From Oreohelix idahoensis (Eukaryota > Mollusca > Gastropoda > Stylommatophora > Oreohelicidae): a stretch of DNA of 64,000 nt. Both the position numbers and the translations under genes were made by a program. The stretch covers positions 124,001-188,000 of the forward strand of contig JAMPIV010010577.1 of NCBI GenBank assembly GCA_024509875.1, given 5' to 3'. This document shows, piece after piece, positions 32,952-46,125 of this stretch (its first letter is position 1; every line of letters begins with the position of its first letter). The notes under the pieces were generated by a model that was not told the origin of the DNA, did not search any database, and was given only the letters and a program-made list of their open reading frames with translations.

Positions 32952-33297
32952 GGGAGCCGCGCTAGCTCTGTGGTTACCATACCGCTCTGGCGACCGGGTG
33001 ATGCAGGATCAAACCCGGGCGACGGCATTTGAGGATTTTTCGTTGACCGGGATTTGGACTGGATTAACTCGAGACCTGGCGAGGATATTTGAAGGAATGT
33101 TGTCGACCAGGTATTGGCGGCTCCTGAGCCGACCCAGCTCTAATGGGTTCCTCCGAAATCGGCGAGTATTTGCCTGAATGGCGAGAGACACCTGTCTCTG
33201 TACAAGAAAAAGGGATACTCACGTAAAATCAATGTCAGGTTAGACTAATAATAACCTGAGATTTCGCCTCGAGTATTAGCGGGCGTTAAAAAAAAAA
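32952..33297 (+). repeat. tRNA-derived SINE, second family
   Basis: Flanked by agtatatctcata at 32939-32951 and 33298-33310 (13-bp duplication). A box gctagctctgtggttacc, B box ggatcaaaccc, 3' A-run. Body sequence differs from the SINE at 30950, so a different family. Confidence 0.93.
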
Positions 33298-33750
33298 AGT
33301 ATATCTCATAATATATAAGTATCAGGGCATAAATGAAAATGGAAGACGAGAAATACATCAAACAAAGTCTTTATTTCACCAAGGTAAAGAAATAAGCAAT
33401 GTTACCTTTTTACATTTCTGCCCTGCAATAATACAATTTTCAGCGCGTTTTAAAATGAAATCATTCTTAATTTCAGTAATAAGTAATCAATATTATAACT
33501 GCACTCAGCAACTGAGCACACATACGTATATTCACAAACACATACATGAACACATAGAGAGAAAGACCTTAAGCTGGTTGCACACAACAGGAGGAATTTG
33601 CATACATTTGTTTAAGGCCTATGCTACTTAAGAAGTTGAAGGTTAATGAATGAAAGAAAGATAGGTAAACAAGTTATGTGCACTATGTTATAGACTTCAA
33701 GTTTTATACAACATATCATTAATTATGACCTAAACAATTCATGATTTTAC

Positions 33751-33883
33751 CATCTGAACCTTTGTCTGTAAATCAGAGTCGGTCTCAGGCATCCCTAGTT
33801 TCACCTCTCCTCCCTCCTTGAAGGAAACAGTTGGTGATATGGGCTTGGACTTGCTGATAAGCTTCTTGAAGTTAAAGCCCACT
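33751..33883 (-). CDS. LRP2: LRP2/megalin-like receptor, juxtamembrane cytoplasmic exon
   Basis: Acceptor gaaattctcatttcag at the upper end, donor ATG|gtaaaatc at the lower end. It takes phase 2 from the transmembrane exon (54649-54736) and leaves in phase 0, as the next exon requires. The 44 complete codons read VGFNFKKLISKSKP..., a basic membrane-proximal segment, then an acidic region ending TKVQM. Together with the next exon it forms the cytoplasmic tail. The 20.8-kb intron upstream contains Gypsy-2, a LINE and a Sailor-like element. Confidence 0.7.
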
Positions 33884-34718
33884 CTGAAATGAGAATTTCT
33901 AGTTACTATGACTGATGGTAAAGTATGCGACAGCAATAAAACCTGTCGCAGTGATAAAATATTACATACATTACTCATATACAGCAATCCCCTGGGTCTT
34001 ATGCTGTTTGATTAGCATTAATTCAATATCCTTTTTTACAAAATATTTTTATGTTATGCCATATGACTGGTATACGCTTAAAATACAGGTATTTATCTTA
34101 TGATTAGTGCTAAATTCCATGGAAGGCTGGAACATAACTTTTACATGCTCATCAAGTGCACTCAGTGGGATGGGATAGCCATGAAGCATTGTCACTGCTA
34201 GCATAATGAAGCATGACCTCAAAATGGAATGCAGTTCTATGGTAATCCGTAACATAGAACAAGATCTTAATCGCAACAAAGAGCTTCTTGAAGATAAAAA
34301 GAAGGTGACAAAGCAAGCTCATTTCCTTTTTTCCTGAAGTCTCCTCGAGTATCTTTTGCCCCCATTCAACAAACAGCTGTGACCTATAACTGGAGCCAGA
34401 AAAAACTTTCTAAACACCAACAAAACCCTTTGCTAACCAGCTGCTGAAAATGAAGCCAGCTCTGTCATGACAACTGTAGCCACAAGCGATGGAAGCAGCA
34501 GTCATTAAAGTCCTACACTATTTTATATATTTTTTGTTATGTACAGTATATACATAATATTTAATTTGTGTTCAGTGTGTCTGATAATTATATATAGTTA
34601 ATAAATGTTGTTAACTGTTTAGTTTTTTATCAATTTTCAGTAAATTCTGATAAACTTTCTGGACCTTGAGATTGTTTGATTGTTGATCAGAATCAACGTC
34701 ACTGCACTCCGGGCAAAT
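33884..34718. other. Intron sequence, no feature seen
   Basis: Part of the large intron of the LRP2-like gene. AT-rich; no coding or repeat signal I can support. Confidence 0.4.
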
Positions 34719-35030
34719 TTATAGGTGCTCACTCTCCCTCAGCAAATGTCGAAGGGTATGAATGCTAATTCTTCCTGTTGTGCACTGATTGTATACATGC
34801 CGAATGTATCCTCTCATACATCCATCTCTGCTGGTCTTACGTTTGATCCCAAATTCCAGCAATCTTAGCCTTGATGATTCATCGATTGCCGTGTCATTCT
34901 CTAATAAATGATCATTAATTTCCCTCAGTATCTCTCCATTATCCATATCCAGTGCACCTTCTATGGGTGCTCTTGAAGCTAGTCTGTCAGCTCTTTCATT
35001 GCCGCATACCTCTGCATTACGAACGAACGA
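34719..35030 (-). pseudogene. LINE RNase H domain, C-terminal end
   Basis: The minus strand reads GNERADRLAS near 35000, the end motif of RNase H domains in I/Jockey-type LINEs, then about 75 residues of C-terminal extension to 34719. The matching RNase H N-terminus lies at 36430-36720, so one LINE appears split by later repeats. Confidence 0.65.
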
Positions 35031-36130
<1,100 letters not shown>

Positions 36131-36429
36131 ACATTATAAGTAGTATAAAAGCATACATTACAGTATCTGATTACAATTAAGAAGTAAGGTATATTAAAAT
36201 GAAAAACTAAATCATCAGACCCTCCATACAGTGTATTAGATAATAATAATTCGAAACATAATCCCTTAGGGCGGCATATAATCCGCACTCATAATGTATT
36301 TGAACAGTCTACGATTATATGACCAGGACAGTAGTTCCACACCAGTTCCTGAAGATTCGAGGCTTCTATGGAGGTTTTCCATTCATGCCAGAGTCATCCA
36401 CTTTGGATCTTCCGAAGCATGGATTGTGA

Positions 36430-36740
36430 GCCTGGTACAATAACTGCCTTTGTTAATGGAGTCTCAGACAGCCACCTTAAAGCTACAGTAGCTGCCTCTA
36501 CCTCCATTCTCATGCTGGAGGCTGTTATCATGTAAGCCCCGCTATGTTCAGCGACGATTCTGCCCTTTACTCTAGCAGAGGAAACCCACCTTGATTTCTC
36601 ACCACAGATTACAGACCCATCAGTGTACAGAATGGCATCATCATTCCCTGCATGATCATTTATCAGTTAATCAATTTCCAGTTATGCCCTCCCTTTGGCC
36701 CAAGTTCTGCTATCTCTACCAAGGCTGATGATTACTTGTT
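36430..36740 (-). pseudogene. LINE RNase H domain, N-terminal part
   Basis: The minus strand reads ILYTDGSVICGEKSRWVSS with the catalytic Asp, then MRMEVEAATVALRWL with the catalytic Glu. This is RNase H of an RNase H-bearing non-LTR retrotransposon. The left end of the Sailor-like transposon begins at 36745, interrupting the upstream part. Confidence 0.7.
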
Positions 36741-36744
36741 GGTA

Positions 36745-38935
36745 TAGTCCGTTCGGAAATTCTTGCCCACAGAAAGCGTCAATTTTCTCCAAAACTGTTT
36801 GTTGTATGGACATGAATTTTTGCACGCAGTCTTAGATTTTCCATGCAGTTAAGATTTTGCGATCATTACATCCACAGCTTTCGCGAAATTTGCAAAACGG
36901 CGATTTTCTTTGATCCTTTTGGAACATTTGCCAAAATCTGCACGTAACATTAATTCTTACAGTAAATCACAACATTTGTGCGACAAGACGGTTCAAAGGC
37001 GTGTCCTAAATGTGTGATTGGTTGTTTGCGTGATTTTGATACGAGGAATGATGATCTGATAATGAACAATGATAGCAGTAAATCATCAGGAAGCTATGAC
37101 GAATCGTAACTGTTTATGTGTTATTATAGATTGGCATATGAAATTAGTTTATCACAAACGAAGGAGTGCGATCGACGTGCCTCATTCCAAATCGGACGAC
37201 TCCAATAAGTTCACAACAGTTATTGGTTGGATAAACTGCAAGCCATCTCGCTGCCAGTAATCTTCTTCCCGGAGCACGTGTTCTTCACATTTAGCCCAGT
37301 ACTCTGTGTCTATTCGTGAAAGGGCCTCACGAGTCATGTCTTTAACATCGCACATTTTAAAAGTGGTGTTCTGGGCGGCCACTTGCCCTTTTACTCTAGC
37401 CCAAACCAGCTCTTTTGGGTTAAGGTGAGAATGGTAAGGTGGGAGTCGAAGAGAAACATGACTCTGCTCTTGTATGATTTTATCAATCAGATACACTTTT
37501 GTCTTATTCCTCTGTCTCACAAGCTGCAATAACTCTGGTTTTAAATAGCTGTTGTCAGCGAAGATATTTTCATTCACAAGCCACCTCCTGATTTCGTCTT
37601 TCGTCCTTGCCGAAGTGGGAGCTTTATCCTCCTGCGCTAGAATATTATGATAGGATGCATTATCCATCACCAGGCAAGACGGCCTATCTAGAGTCGGGAG
37701 GAGTGTATTCACTATCCAATCTCGAAAAAATTGCCCATTCATTTCACTGTGGTAGTCCCTACCACCTACAGACTTTGATTGAAAAATAAGCTCTGCATCA
37801 CGGACAAGCCCATTCTGTCTGCTGCCAGCATGTCTAATATAATGCGTTGATCTTTGCTGCTGGGAATTTTCCTTCAATGGTCTCCGTCAACAGATTGCCA
37901 TTCTTTCTCATTCGTATGATGAGCATTAATCCAAGATTCGTCCAAATACACTATATCATAGCCGTCTTGCCTTCTCTCACGAATCTGCCTAAGGTATTTG
38001 CTTCGAGCTGCAACCAGATGTGGATTTTCACATAAAAAATTCCTTCCGCCAGACGTTTTTCTAAAAGTGAAACCGACACTTCTGACAAGTTGCCAAAGAG
38101 TTGTTTTTGAGACATTAATATCGCATTTTGCTTGCAGCCGACTTTTCAGAATGCGGAGAGTAACAAGTTGATTGGCATTAAACATCTTCAAAATCAAACG
38201 TCTAATGACATCCTTGTCAAAATCATCAATTTTTTTCTTCCATCCTTGCTTAACCGCAGCCTCTGTACAATCACCGTCCTGTTGTATCTAATGTCGAAAA
38301 GATCTTCTATCCACACCCAGAGCCTTTCGTGTTCTCCTACCTGGTTCTGGGATGTCGTGGTATAAACAACCCATCTTAGCCTCTCTGCGAAAATGCCTGT
38401 ACAATATAACAGTTACCTTCTGCAAAGTGATAAATTTGTATTTCAGATTCATTGCGCTTTTCATAATTATGCAGTTTAGGTTATTAATATATTTTACGCT
38501 GGTGTCTTTTTGTTTCGTTGCAGCCAACTCATTGCAATTAGCATACGCCAATGAAATAGTTACTCGCGACTGTGTACAATATGTGCGCACTCATGCGGAC
38601 ATGTAGTCACTACACTAATTCTAACCAAAAAAAATATTGAATAGCACATTTCATCGCTTGTGCTGTGCTGCCACAACAATTAAGTGCTCAATTTTTGATC
38701 GGATCTTGTAACTTTCCTGTAGAACTAATAAAATTTAACCCAGACAACGGTAAGAGTTTTTTTTTATATAACTTAAAGAAGAAAATTCGAACATGACATG
38801 AGTTTTGTAAGGGCAAAAAATATATTAATAACTGCATTGATATCAGTAGGGCATGTAGCAAATTTCAATAACATCCGTCAAGGGGTTGCAAAGTTACAAC
38901 GTTCAATGTGTGGGCACGAATTTCCGAACGGACTA
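36745..38935 (-). mobile_element. Sailor-like (long DD-E spacing) Tc1/mariner-superfamily transposon
   Basis: The left end tagtccgttcggaaattc (36745) and the complementary right end ...gaatttccgaacggacta (to 38935) form inverted repeats of about 27 bp with minor mismatches. TA target duplications lie at 36743-36744 and 38936-38937. Length 2191 bp. It encodes a transposase whose second Asp and final Glu are about 83 residues apart by my count, close to the DD82E Sailor group. It sits in the large intron of the LRP2-like gene. Confidence 0.85.
37182..38397 (-). pseudogene. Sailor-like transposase
   Basis: Begins near 38390 with a helix-turn-helix-like stretch (GRRTRKALGVDRRS), changes frame near 38285, then reads ANQLVTLRILKSRLQAK and the first catalytic Asp in IVYLDESWINA (about 37940). 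A further frame change lies at about 37875. The last frame has the second Asp in SCLVMDNASYHN and the Glu in SHLNPKELVWARVKG, ending at 37182. D-to-E spacing is about 83 residues against 34-41 in ordinary Tc1/mariner. All catalytic residues are visible, but at least two frame breaks make this copy non-functional unless they are sequence errors. Confidence 0.78.
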
Positions 38936-39096
38936 TAGTTAGTCCAGTTCTCATCTGACTTACTCCACTATTCCCCTTTCAATATTTTTAACTTTAACCA
39001 CGTTATTTTAACCTTGGGAAAAAATTTATTTGATTTCTATTTAATTCTTATGGGAACTCATTTTTCGTTTTTTTTTTTTGGTTAGCGTCTGATTTT

Positions 39097-39340
39097 ACTT
39101 ACTTACTTACTTACTTAGTCGTTCCCCTTCTACCGTGAGGTGTAGAGGTTTGGAAGAGAGAGCGCCAGACTATTCTATCAGCTGTCTTCTTCCTGGCCTG
39201 GTTCCATTCCAGTCCTCGGTCCTTCAAAGATTGTCTAATGTTGTCCTCCCAGCGGACTCTCGGTCGTCCTGGGGGTCTGGATCCCTGGCTCTTTGTTTCC
39301 CATGCTTGACGTGGTAGCCGATCTGATTTTTCAAGAACAA
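39097..39340 (-). pseudogene. LINE 3'-end fragment
   Basis: The minus strand encodes VRWEDNIRQSLKDRGLEW and TADRIVWRSL, a C-terminal pattern of RTE/L2-like LINEs, ending in (TAAG)n at 39097-39118. Short, 5'-truncated copy. Confidence 0.68.
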
Positions 39341-39844
39341 ATTAGCAGCGCTAAGCAGGGGAGATCCCTGTAGTTCATTACACAATAACATATAAAAGAT
39401 ATAGAAAAACTATTCTACATGAACATCTAAAAAAGTGGGTCACACCTGTATTACTGGTTGTATACAATATTATTTTAACTGGTAAACAGATGAACATTTT
39501 ATTATCAGTAAATAAATACTAACCAATAACACTACAACTGAAATGCAAATATGCCAAAAGTTGTGAAGGCCGGTATACAGATACAGCAGAAAATTATGAA
39601 TCATCATCAATTCAGTTTTAGCTTCTGACAGAATATGAAGCCACCCCAACATTCTTTGCCTGGTAGGATTCATGCACAAAAGCATCCATGTGCTCTTGCT
39701 GAGTTGGTTTCTGTAGCAGTTAATTTTACACAATGAGATTGCTGTCCCCAGGCACAACATCACATTAGCTTCCTTTACAACATTAGTGAGGGAACATAAG
39801 TCCTGTTCTGTCTTTGCCTCATCATAGACCACCAGGAACTACAG

Positions 39845-40560
39845 GTGACACCAATTATCAACTCTGTATCAATACTTTGTTTTACTAACGCTAGTTCATT
39901 CATGTCAGCCATGATGTTTGTGCTCCTGCTTCTTTTACTACTACAATCACAACCACTATTACTGCACGAACTGTTACCACTAGTAATACTGCTATATCTA
40001 CTGCCACCATTCTCACCACCACCCCTGCAAACACTATTTGTACTGTAAAAAACTACTATTACCACTGCTAAAGCTACAATTACACAAACTGCTAGCAATA
40101 TCATGATACGTGTGCTATCTAATGCTTCAATAACTGGCACTACCCGCAGTTACATCTATTACAACTAGACTGCTGCACCGCATATTTCCCGAGAGTCTCT
40201 CAGGAGATAAAGAACATGGAAACTACTGTTTCTTCAAGCAAGTCAAAAGTACCTTATGTGAGGCTGGCAATTTCATCATGTAAAACAAATTGTTATACCA
40301 CTGCAAGAGCATATAAAAGCTTTGACACAGACTTCTTGTAAAGGGGGATGTGGGGTGGGGGGGGGGGGGAGCAGCTGCCGTGGTGGCTCCATAAGAAGCA
40401 AAAAGATTACTAGTGATGCTTCTACTTCTATTGCAGCTACTGCTGTAACTACATTTACTATTATTACGGATGATACTTGTGCTTTCGCTGCCACTACTGC
40501 TGATACTATGACTGCAGTCACAGCTGTTACTGCTACTGACAAATCAGGGCACAGTGTTTT
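39845..40560. repeat. ACT/GCT-triplet-biased tract
   Basis: 39900-40130 and 40400-40540 are rich in act/acc/gct triplets, giving open frames on both strands, including one with a run of hydrophobic residues near 40090. I treat it as decayed trinucleotide repeat. A G-run lies at 40355-40370. 40263-40410 overlaps a copy of the dispersed repeat seen at 31443. Confidence 0.5.
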
Positions 40561-40759
40561 GGGCTAATACTTGCTTACAGGAAAGTTATTTTGACCACTG
40601 AGTCTCTAGATGTCTGAGTGATGGCTGAGATATGTATTCCAGAGTTGCACAGAATGTCATGAAAATGATCACCACCAATAAGGCACTTATATTTTTTCCC
40701 CTTGCTTAGATGGTCATACGTCCTTTCACAGCAAGGTGTAAAGCCATTTCCCAGTTATT

Positions 40760-41550
40760 TATTTTCACTGTGATGTCATTTTCACTCTGACATCACTCCA
40801 GTGTAATGTTATTTTCACTCTTACATTACTCCAGTGTGATGTTATTTTCACTCTAATGTCATTCCAGAGTGATGTTATTTTCATTGTGAAGTTTTTCCAG
40901 ATCATGACACTTTTAACTCTTATGTAATTCCAGTAGGAAGTTATTTTTACATTTATGTCATTCAACAGTGATGTCATGTCCAGATTTATGTTATTCCCAC
41001 CAGTCATTTCAAGCATCTGATTGGCACACTGCTTAAAAAGCTTGTCTCTTGCAGACAAGTTAACTGGTTCCAGTTTGAAGCTACACTCAAGTCTACCCAA
41101 CTGTAGATAGTTACAAGCCTCTGTTCTTGAGTGAGGGAGGGAAAAAGCAGTGCTTAAGGTAACCAGTCAAATCACCTCATGAATCTGCACCTAGCTTAGT
41201 GAAGTCTCTAACATATCACATCCCAAAGTTCAATGTCGGCTACAGAACTACTTTTATTTATGAAATGTATAAAGTTAATATACACTGTGATGTCATGTGA
41301 TGTTCTGTCATGTTTGATCTTATTTTAACTGTCAGGTCATTCAAGTATAAGGTTGTTTTCACTAAGATGTCATTCACATGTGATGCAATTTCTAGTGTAA
41401 TGCTTTAATTACAGTGATGTCACAGTGATCTTATAGTGTGATGTGATTTTCACAAAGAATTCACTCAAGTGTGATGTTATTTTTGGTATGACATTATTTT
41501 CACTGTAATATCATTCCCATAGTGATGTTACTTCAACCCTATATCAATTC
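40760..41550. repeat. Degenerate satellite, ~33-bp unit
   Basis: gatgttattttcact and variants recur at roughly 33-bp spacing, strongly at 40760-41000 and again from 41285. In one minus frame this gives a periodic WNDIRVKIT-like peptide, not a gene. Confidence 0.7.
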
Positions 41551-44006
41551 CCTCAGGGGAAGAAAACTCAAAAGAGGCTGGATGTCACCAAACTAAAGAA
41601 GACAAAAATCAAACAGTCATTTACTGACACCTTAGAAGACCGTCTCAAATCTATCTCGCTAGACGGCCAAAGTGTGGAAACAAATTGGGCAGCCCTAAGT
41701 GAGCAGATCTACAACACTGCTACAGAGGTCCTGGGTCCTTCCATCAAGAAACAAAATGACTGGTTTGATGAGAACTCAGATGATATAAAGCAGATGTTGG
41801 CTGAGAAACACCATCTCCATAAAGCATATTTAAATGATCCAAAATCTACACCCAAGAAAGACGCTTTCAACAACATGCGTAGCATCGTCAAACATAAACT
41901 ACGCCAGATGCGGGATTCATGGCTGAGTAATAAAGCAGATGAGCTCCAAGGCTTTGCTGACAGCCATGACTTGAAAAACTTTTACCTTGCACTCAAAGCG
42001 GTCTATGGTCCAACATCATCAGGATCATTTCCCCTCCTTAATGCAGATGGAAAAACACTAATTACAGACAAGGAAAAAATGCTCCAACGCTGGGCTGAAC
42101 ATTTTAATAATATCTTGAACCAGCCATCATCTATTAACGACGAAGCCATCATCCGCCTGCCCCAAATTCCTATAAATGAAGCATTAGATGATGTACCAAC
42201 TCTGGAGGAAACTAAAAAAGCGATTCGTCAACTGTCTAATGGAAAGGCCCCTGGCTCCGATTCAATTCCTGTTGAGGTTTATAAAGATGGCGGTGCAGTT
42301 CTGATAGAGAAACTTCATATGATCTTCCAGCAAATGTGGCAGAGTGAAACCATCCCACACGATCTCAAAGATGCCTCAATTATACATCTATATAAACGTA
42401 AAGGTAATCGCCAAGACTGCAACAATCATCGAGGCATCTCTCTTTTATCAATCGCTGGGAAGATATTCGCCAGAATCCTTTTGAATCGCCTTACGGCTCA
42501 TCTTGACAAAGGTCTTTTACCTGAAAGTCAGTGTGGATTCCGGAAAGAACGTGGAACCACAGATATGGTGTTCGCTGCAAGACAGCTACAAGAAAAATGC
42601 CAAGAACAGCACTGTAAAAACCTGTACACAGCTTTCATCGACTTGACAAAGGCGTTCGACACGGTCAGTAGAGAGGGTCTATGGAAGATCATGGCAAAAT
42701 ACGGCTGCCCAAAGAAAATTTATCACAATAGTGCAGCAACTGCATGATGGAATGCAGGCTAGAGTTCAGGAAAACGGTGAGCTATCAGAGCCTTTCCCCG
42801 TCTCAAATGGAGTTAAACAAGGGTGCGTACTTGCACCGACTCTGTTCAGTATCATGTTTTCTGCTTTGCTGACTGATGCTTTTAGAGACGGGGACACAGG
42901 AATCGACATTAGTTATCGTATTGATGGAAAATTGTTTAACCTTAGGAGGCTTCAAGCAAAAACCAAGGTCAAATCACACACCATCAGAGATCTTCTGTTT
43001 GCTGATGATTGTGCCCTCAATGCTGGCTCAGAGGCTGATCTGCAGCATAGTGTGGATAGATTCTCCGAAGCCTGCGCCAACTTTGGGCTTACCATCAACA
43101 CGAAGAAAACAGAAATCGTGTACCAACCAGCTCCTGGCACAGTTTATACTGAGCCAGTCATCAAGGTTAATGGTGAGAAACTGAATGTTGTGAACAGATT
43201 CACATACCTTGGTAGCACACTATCCCAGAACATTGTCATTGATGATGAGGTGAACACCAGGATCTCCAAAGCCAGCAGCACATTTGGCAGACTATACACC
43301 AACGTTTGGCATCGAAGTGGCATTAGTCTACAGACAAAGCTGAAGGTGTACAGAGCTGCGGTGCTTCCAGTGCTGCTATATGCATGTGAAACATGGACTG
43401 TATACAGGCGCCACGTAAAGAAGCTAAACCACTTCCATACAGTCTGTCTCAGGAAGATAATGAACATCAAATGGCAAGACAAGATCCCGGATACCGCCGT
43501 TCTTGACAGAGCTGGTATCCCTAGTATTGATACTATTCTGATGCAGTCACAAATTCGCTGGGCAGGTCATGTAGTCCGCATGCCAGACCATCGACTGCCA
43601 AAGATACTCTTTTATGGTGAGATGCAGAAGGGTAAACGCTCCCATGGTGGCCAAAAGAAGCGCTTCAAAGACACGTTAAAGACGTCATTGAAAACCTTTG
43701 ACATAAACCCAGACACATGGGAAGCTGCTGCGCAAGACCGAACTGCTTGGCGCACATCTCTTCGTAAAGGTGCAGCAGCATGCGAATCATCCAGAAGAGC
43801 AGCAGCGGAACAGCGGAGACAAGCTAGAAAGGACCGTGAAATAAAACCTTCACATGAAGCAAACATTCCCTGCCCACACTGTCCAAGATCTTTCCAGGCC
43901 CGCATCGGGCTCTTCAGTCACCTTCGTACCCATAGACTAACCTAACATATTCTTAAATAATTGGATGAACAGAGTGGTCTTCATCACCCGTGATGGACGA
44001 ACAACC
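41551..44006 (+). mobile_element. 5'-truncated LINE with RT and C-terminal zinc finger
   Basis: Flanked by atatcaattc at 41541-41550 and 44007-44016 (10-bp duplication). Inserted in the satellite tract within the receptor intron. 2456 bp: no endonuclease, an RT-bearing ORF in two frames, and a short 3' UTR without an evident poly(A). Confidence 0.9.
41574..43945 (+). pseudogene. LINE reverse transcriptase (one frameshift)
   Basis: Starts inside the ORF (open frame upstream of the first ATG at 41674). Contains RQLSNGKAPGSDSIPVEVYK, HLYKRKGNRQDCNNHRG, SQCGFRKERGTTDM, AFIDLTKAFDTV, then VSNGVKQGCVLAPTLF and the active site FADDCAL (about 43000). C-terminal motifs: FTYLGSTLS, LLYACETW, RWAGHVVRM. 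It ends with a C2H2 finger, CPHCPRSFQARIGL then FSHLRTH. One frame break near 42716 comes from an extra A. Clade unresolved. Confidence 0.9.
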
Positions 44007-44016
44007 ATATCAATTC

Positions 44017-44141
44017 AGTGTAATGCTCTATTCAGCTATGTTATTCCAGTGTGATTTTATATTCCATGTTCTATTCAGCTATGTTATCCCAGTATGATGT
44101 TATATTCCATGCTCTTTTCAGCTATGTTATTCCAGTATGAT
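44017..44141. repeat. 43-bp satellite, left part (about 3 units)
   Basis: ctctattcagctatgttatt recurs every ~43 bases. The same satellite continues at 53663 on the other side of Gypsy-2. Confidence 0.85.
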
Positions 44142-45636
44142 TGATAAAGTTGGATAATGTTGGATTTTTTTATTCCCGTTAATGATATCCACCAAAAGAC
44201 AGATATAAGTGGATGGAAGCAGACATCATCATCATCATCAGTTGATAAGATCTCTATGGTGTTGTTTGCTCCACTGTAGTGTATGGAATGTCAACTTGAC
44301 CTACGCAGTGGTGTGTAGACATGGATTGAGTGTACAATGTGCGAATGATGATAAGGGTTCGTGTTGTTGACAAATGTTCTTTTCTCACACTCATGTATGA
44401 CTGGAAGTCATCGACACCAACGACTGTGTACCTTTTCTAAAGTTTAATTGGACGTACACACTCGACAGCACAGATAGTGACAAATCACAGGTTGGCATAA
44501 TACATCATAGTACAGTGGATAACTGGTCTTGCAATGTTATGTTACATGGGCACTCATGTAGATTAATATTATAATGGACTGTCAGTAGCCAAGCCCTCAG
44601 CATCGCCCATACATATAAATCATCTGACTTCACTGACTGAGCACGTCAGCTTATAAACAATATTTCAGATGGCTTCTAAACCTAATCTAGTTTAGCGACG
44701 ATTCTCCCACATAATGTTCAGCACATATTTTTTCATATAATAATATTGAACCGCTGATAAAAGGTTCTCATGTGTAGCAGTGATCTCTAAACTAAACAAG
44801 CGATAATACGGGCATCCCCTTTTCTCTTCTTGAAAGTCACTACATGTTTGGATCCAAGATGGCTTCACTCGTGAGCTGTCACTCACGTTTGGATACAGAT
44901 AATGAATCTGTCCTAAAGTTAGTCATTCATAAAACATTGCATTGCTCTGTAGATTTGATCATGAACAATTGACTGCATTCTACAGAATATAGTGCTGCTA
45001 GGAATCGAAGTCGTTTTCATCGAGTCAAATATATTCTCTTATCGAAAATGGTGGCTTCGTACGAGAGTTCATAAAAGTATCTTGGATTACCTTGGTATAA
45101 GAAATATGAAACTGCCATTCCTTGGCAATACGCATAAACACTGGGGTAAAGCATACACGATAGGTCTAGACGACTATCACTTTCCCCACAAATACTGAGA
45201 TCACTTTTTCCCCGGCGACAGGCCGACATAGGAAACACAGTCCCTATCAGGACGAAGCCAAATCACACCACACTCTAGCGACACATCCGCCGAATAGCCT
45301 TCGACCTCTCTAGAGACAACAGAACATATAGTTCGACTTAGATATGTAAAGATATACAGATATAAGACAGACTCGTCCTACTCAGACAAACAATACACAT
45401 AAATTCAGGCCATAGATATTCTGAAGCAAGAACAATCTATTATTACCCAAACAACGAATAAATCGCAGTAAAATGGATTTATCCGCGGAGTTTGATCGAA
45501 AGAGCCGACACAACTTTCAAGGGAAGTAACTCAATAATGACTTTCCCTTAAGCACTATTTTGCTTTCAAAATATTTGCGAAGATAACAAGAATACCAATG
45601 TATAATATTGTAAGATATCAAAGACTGCACGTAACA
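44142..45636 (-). repeat. Gypsy-2 3' LTR
   Basis: Minus strand TGTTACGTGCAG ... CTTTATCA. Nearly identical to 52168-53662. The small ORFs at 44692, 44992 and 45017 are duplicated in the other LTR and not called. Confidence 0.96.
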
Positions 45637-46125
45637 GTCTTACCACACCTCCCGGGAAAAAAAAAATGGAACATTTTTTTTTTTCCTTTTTGAAATACAT
45701 CTAGGAGCAACGTACAATAGGCTCACAACGCATGAATAATGCGCAGATGAAAATATCAGGAATACCTATAACGCCTAATATGAGGCTAAGTCGACTTATG
45801 GAGCGACTGGTGAGAATGTGTCTCATAAACTGAGAGAAATTATTTCTCTACAAGTATATTTTTCCAGGAAGGTGTCATCAAAGTATAATACAATTCTGGC
45901 AATTACACAATGCCTAAAAAATTCATATCATCATTTCGTATTAGATATCTTAAATTTATGATTTATGAAGAAAAAATCATCAAAGCACAGCGGTGAATAA
46001 ACATTAATGAACCGCTATGTAGTGATACAATCATTATATTATTAAATTACAAATGTGTATCTATCATGATATAGAAAAGGAACTACTATAGAACTAGACA
46101 TATCAAGAAGTCTAAGCCCTAATAG
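45637..46125 (-). promoter_or_regulatory. Gypsy-2 3' non-coding region with polypurine tract
   Basis: About 490 bp between RNase H and the 3' LTR. On the minus strand cccgggaggtgtggtaagac (45637-45656) abuts the LTR and serves as the presumed polypurine tract. Confidence 0.65.

Noticed and set aside
33009..33191. 60-residue minus ORF
   Set aside because: Lies entirely inside a tRNA-derived SINE bounded by 13-bp duplications.
39775..40140. Minus-strand ORF with a hydrophobic span that could mimic an alternative transmembrane exon
   Set aside because: Lies in a triplet-biased tract open on both strands, and no matching splice sites or phase were found.
44692..45238. Small ORFs in the Gypsy-2 LTR, repeated at 52718-53264
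   Set aside because: Their identical recurrence is explained by LTR duplication; no domain is visible and they run on both strands.
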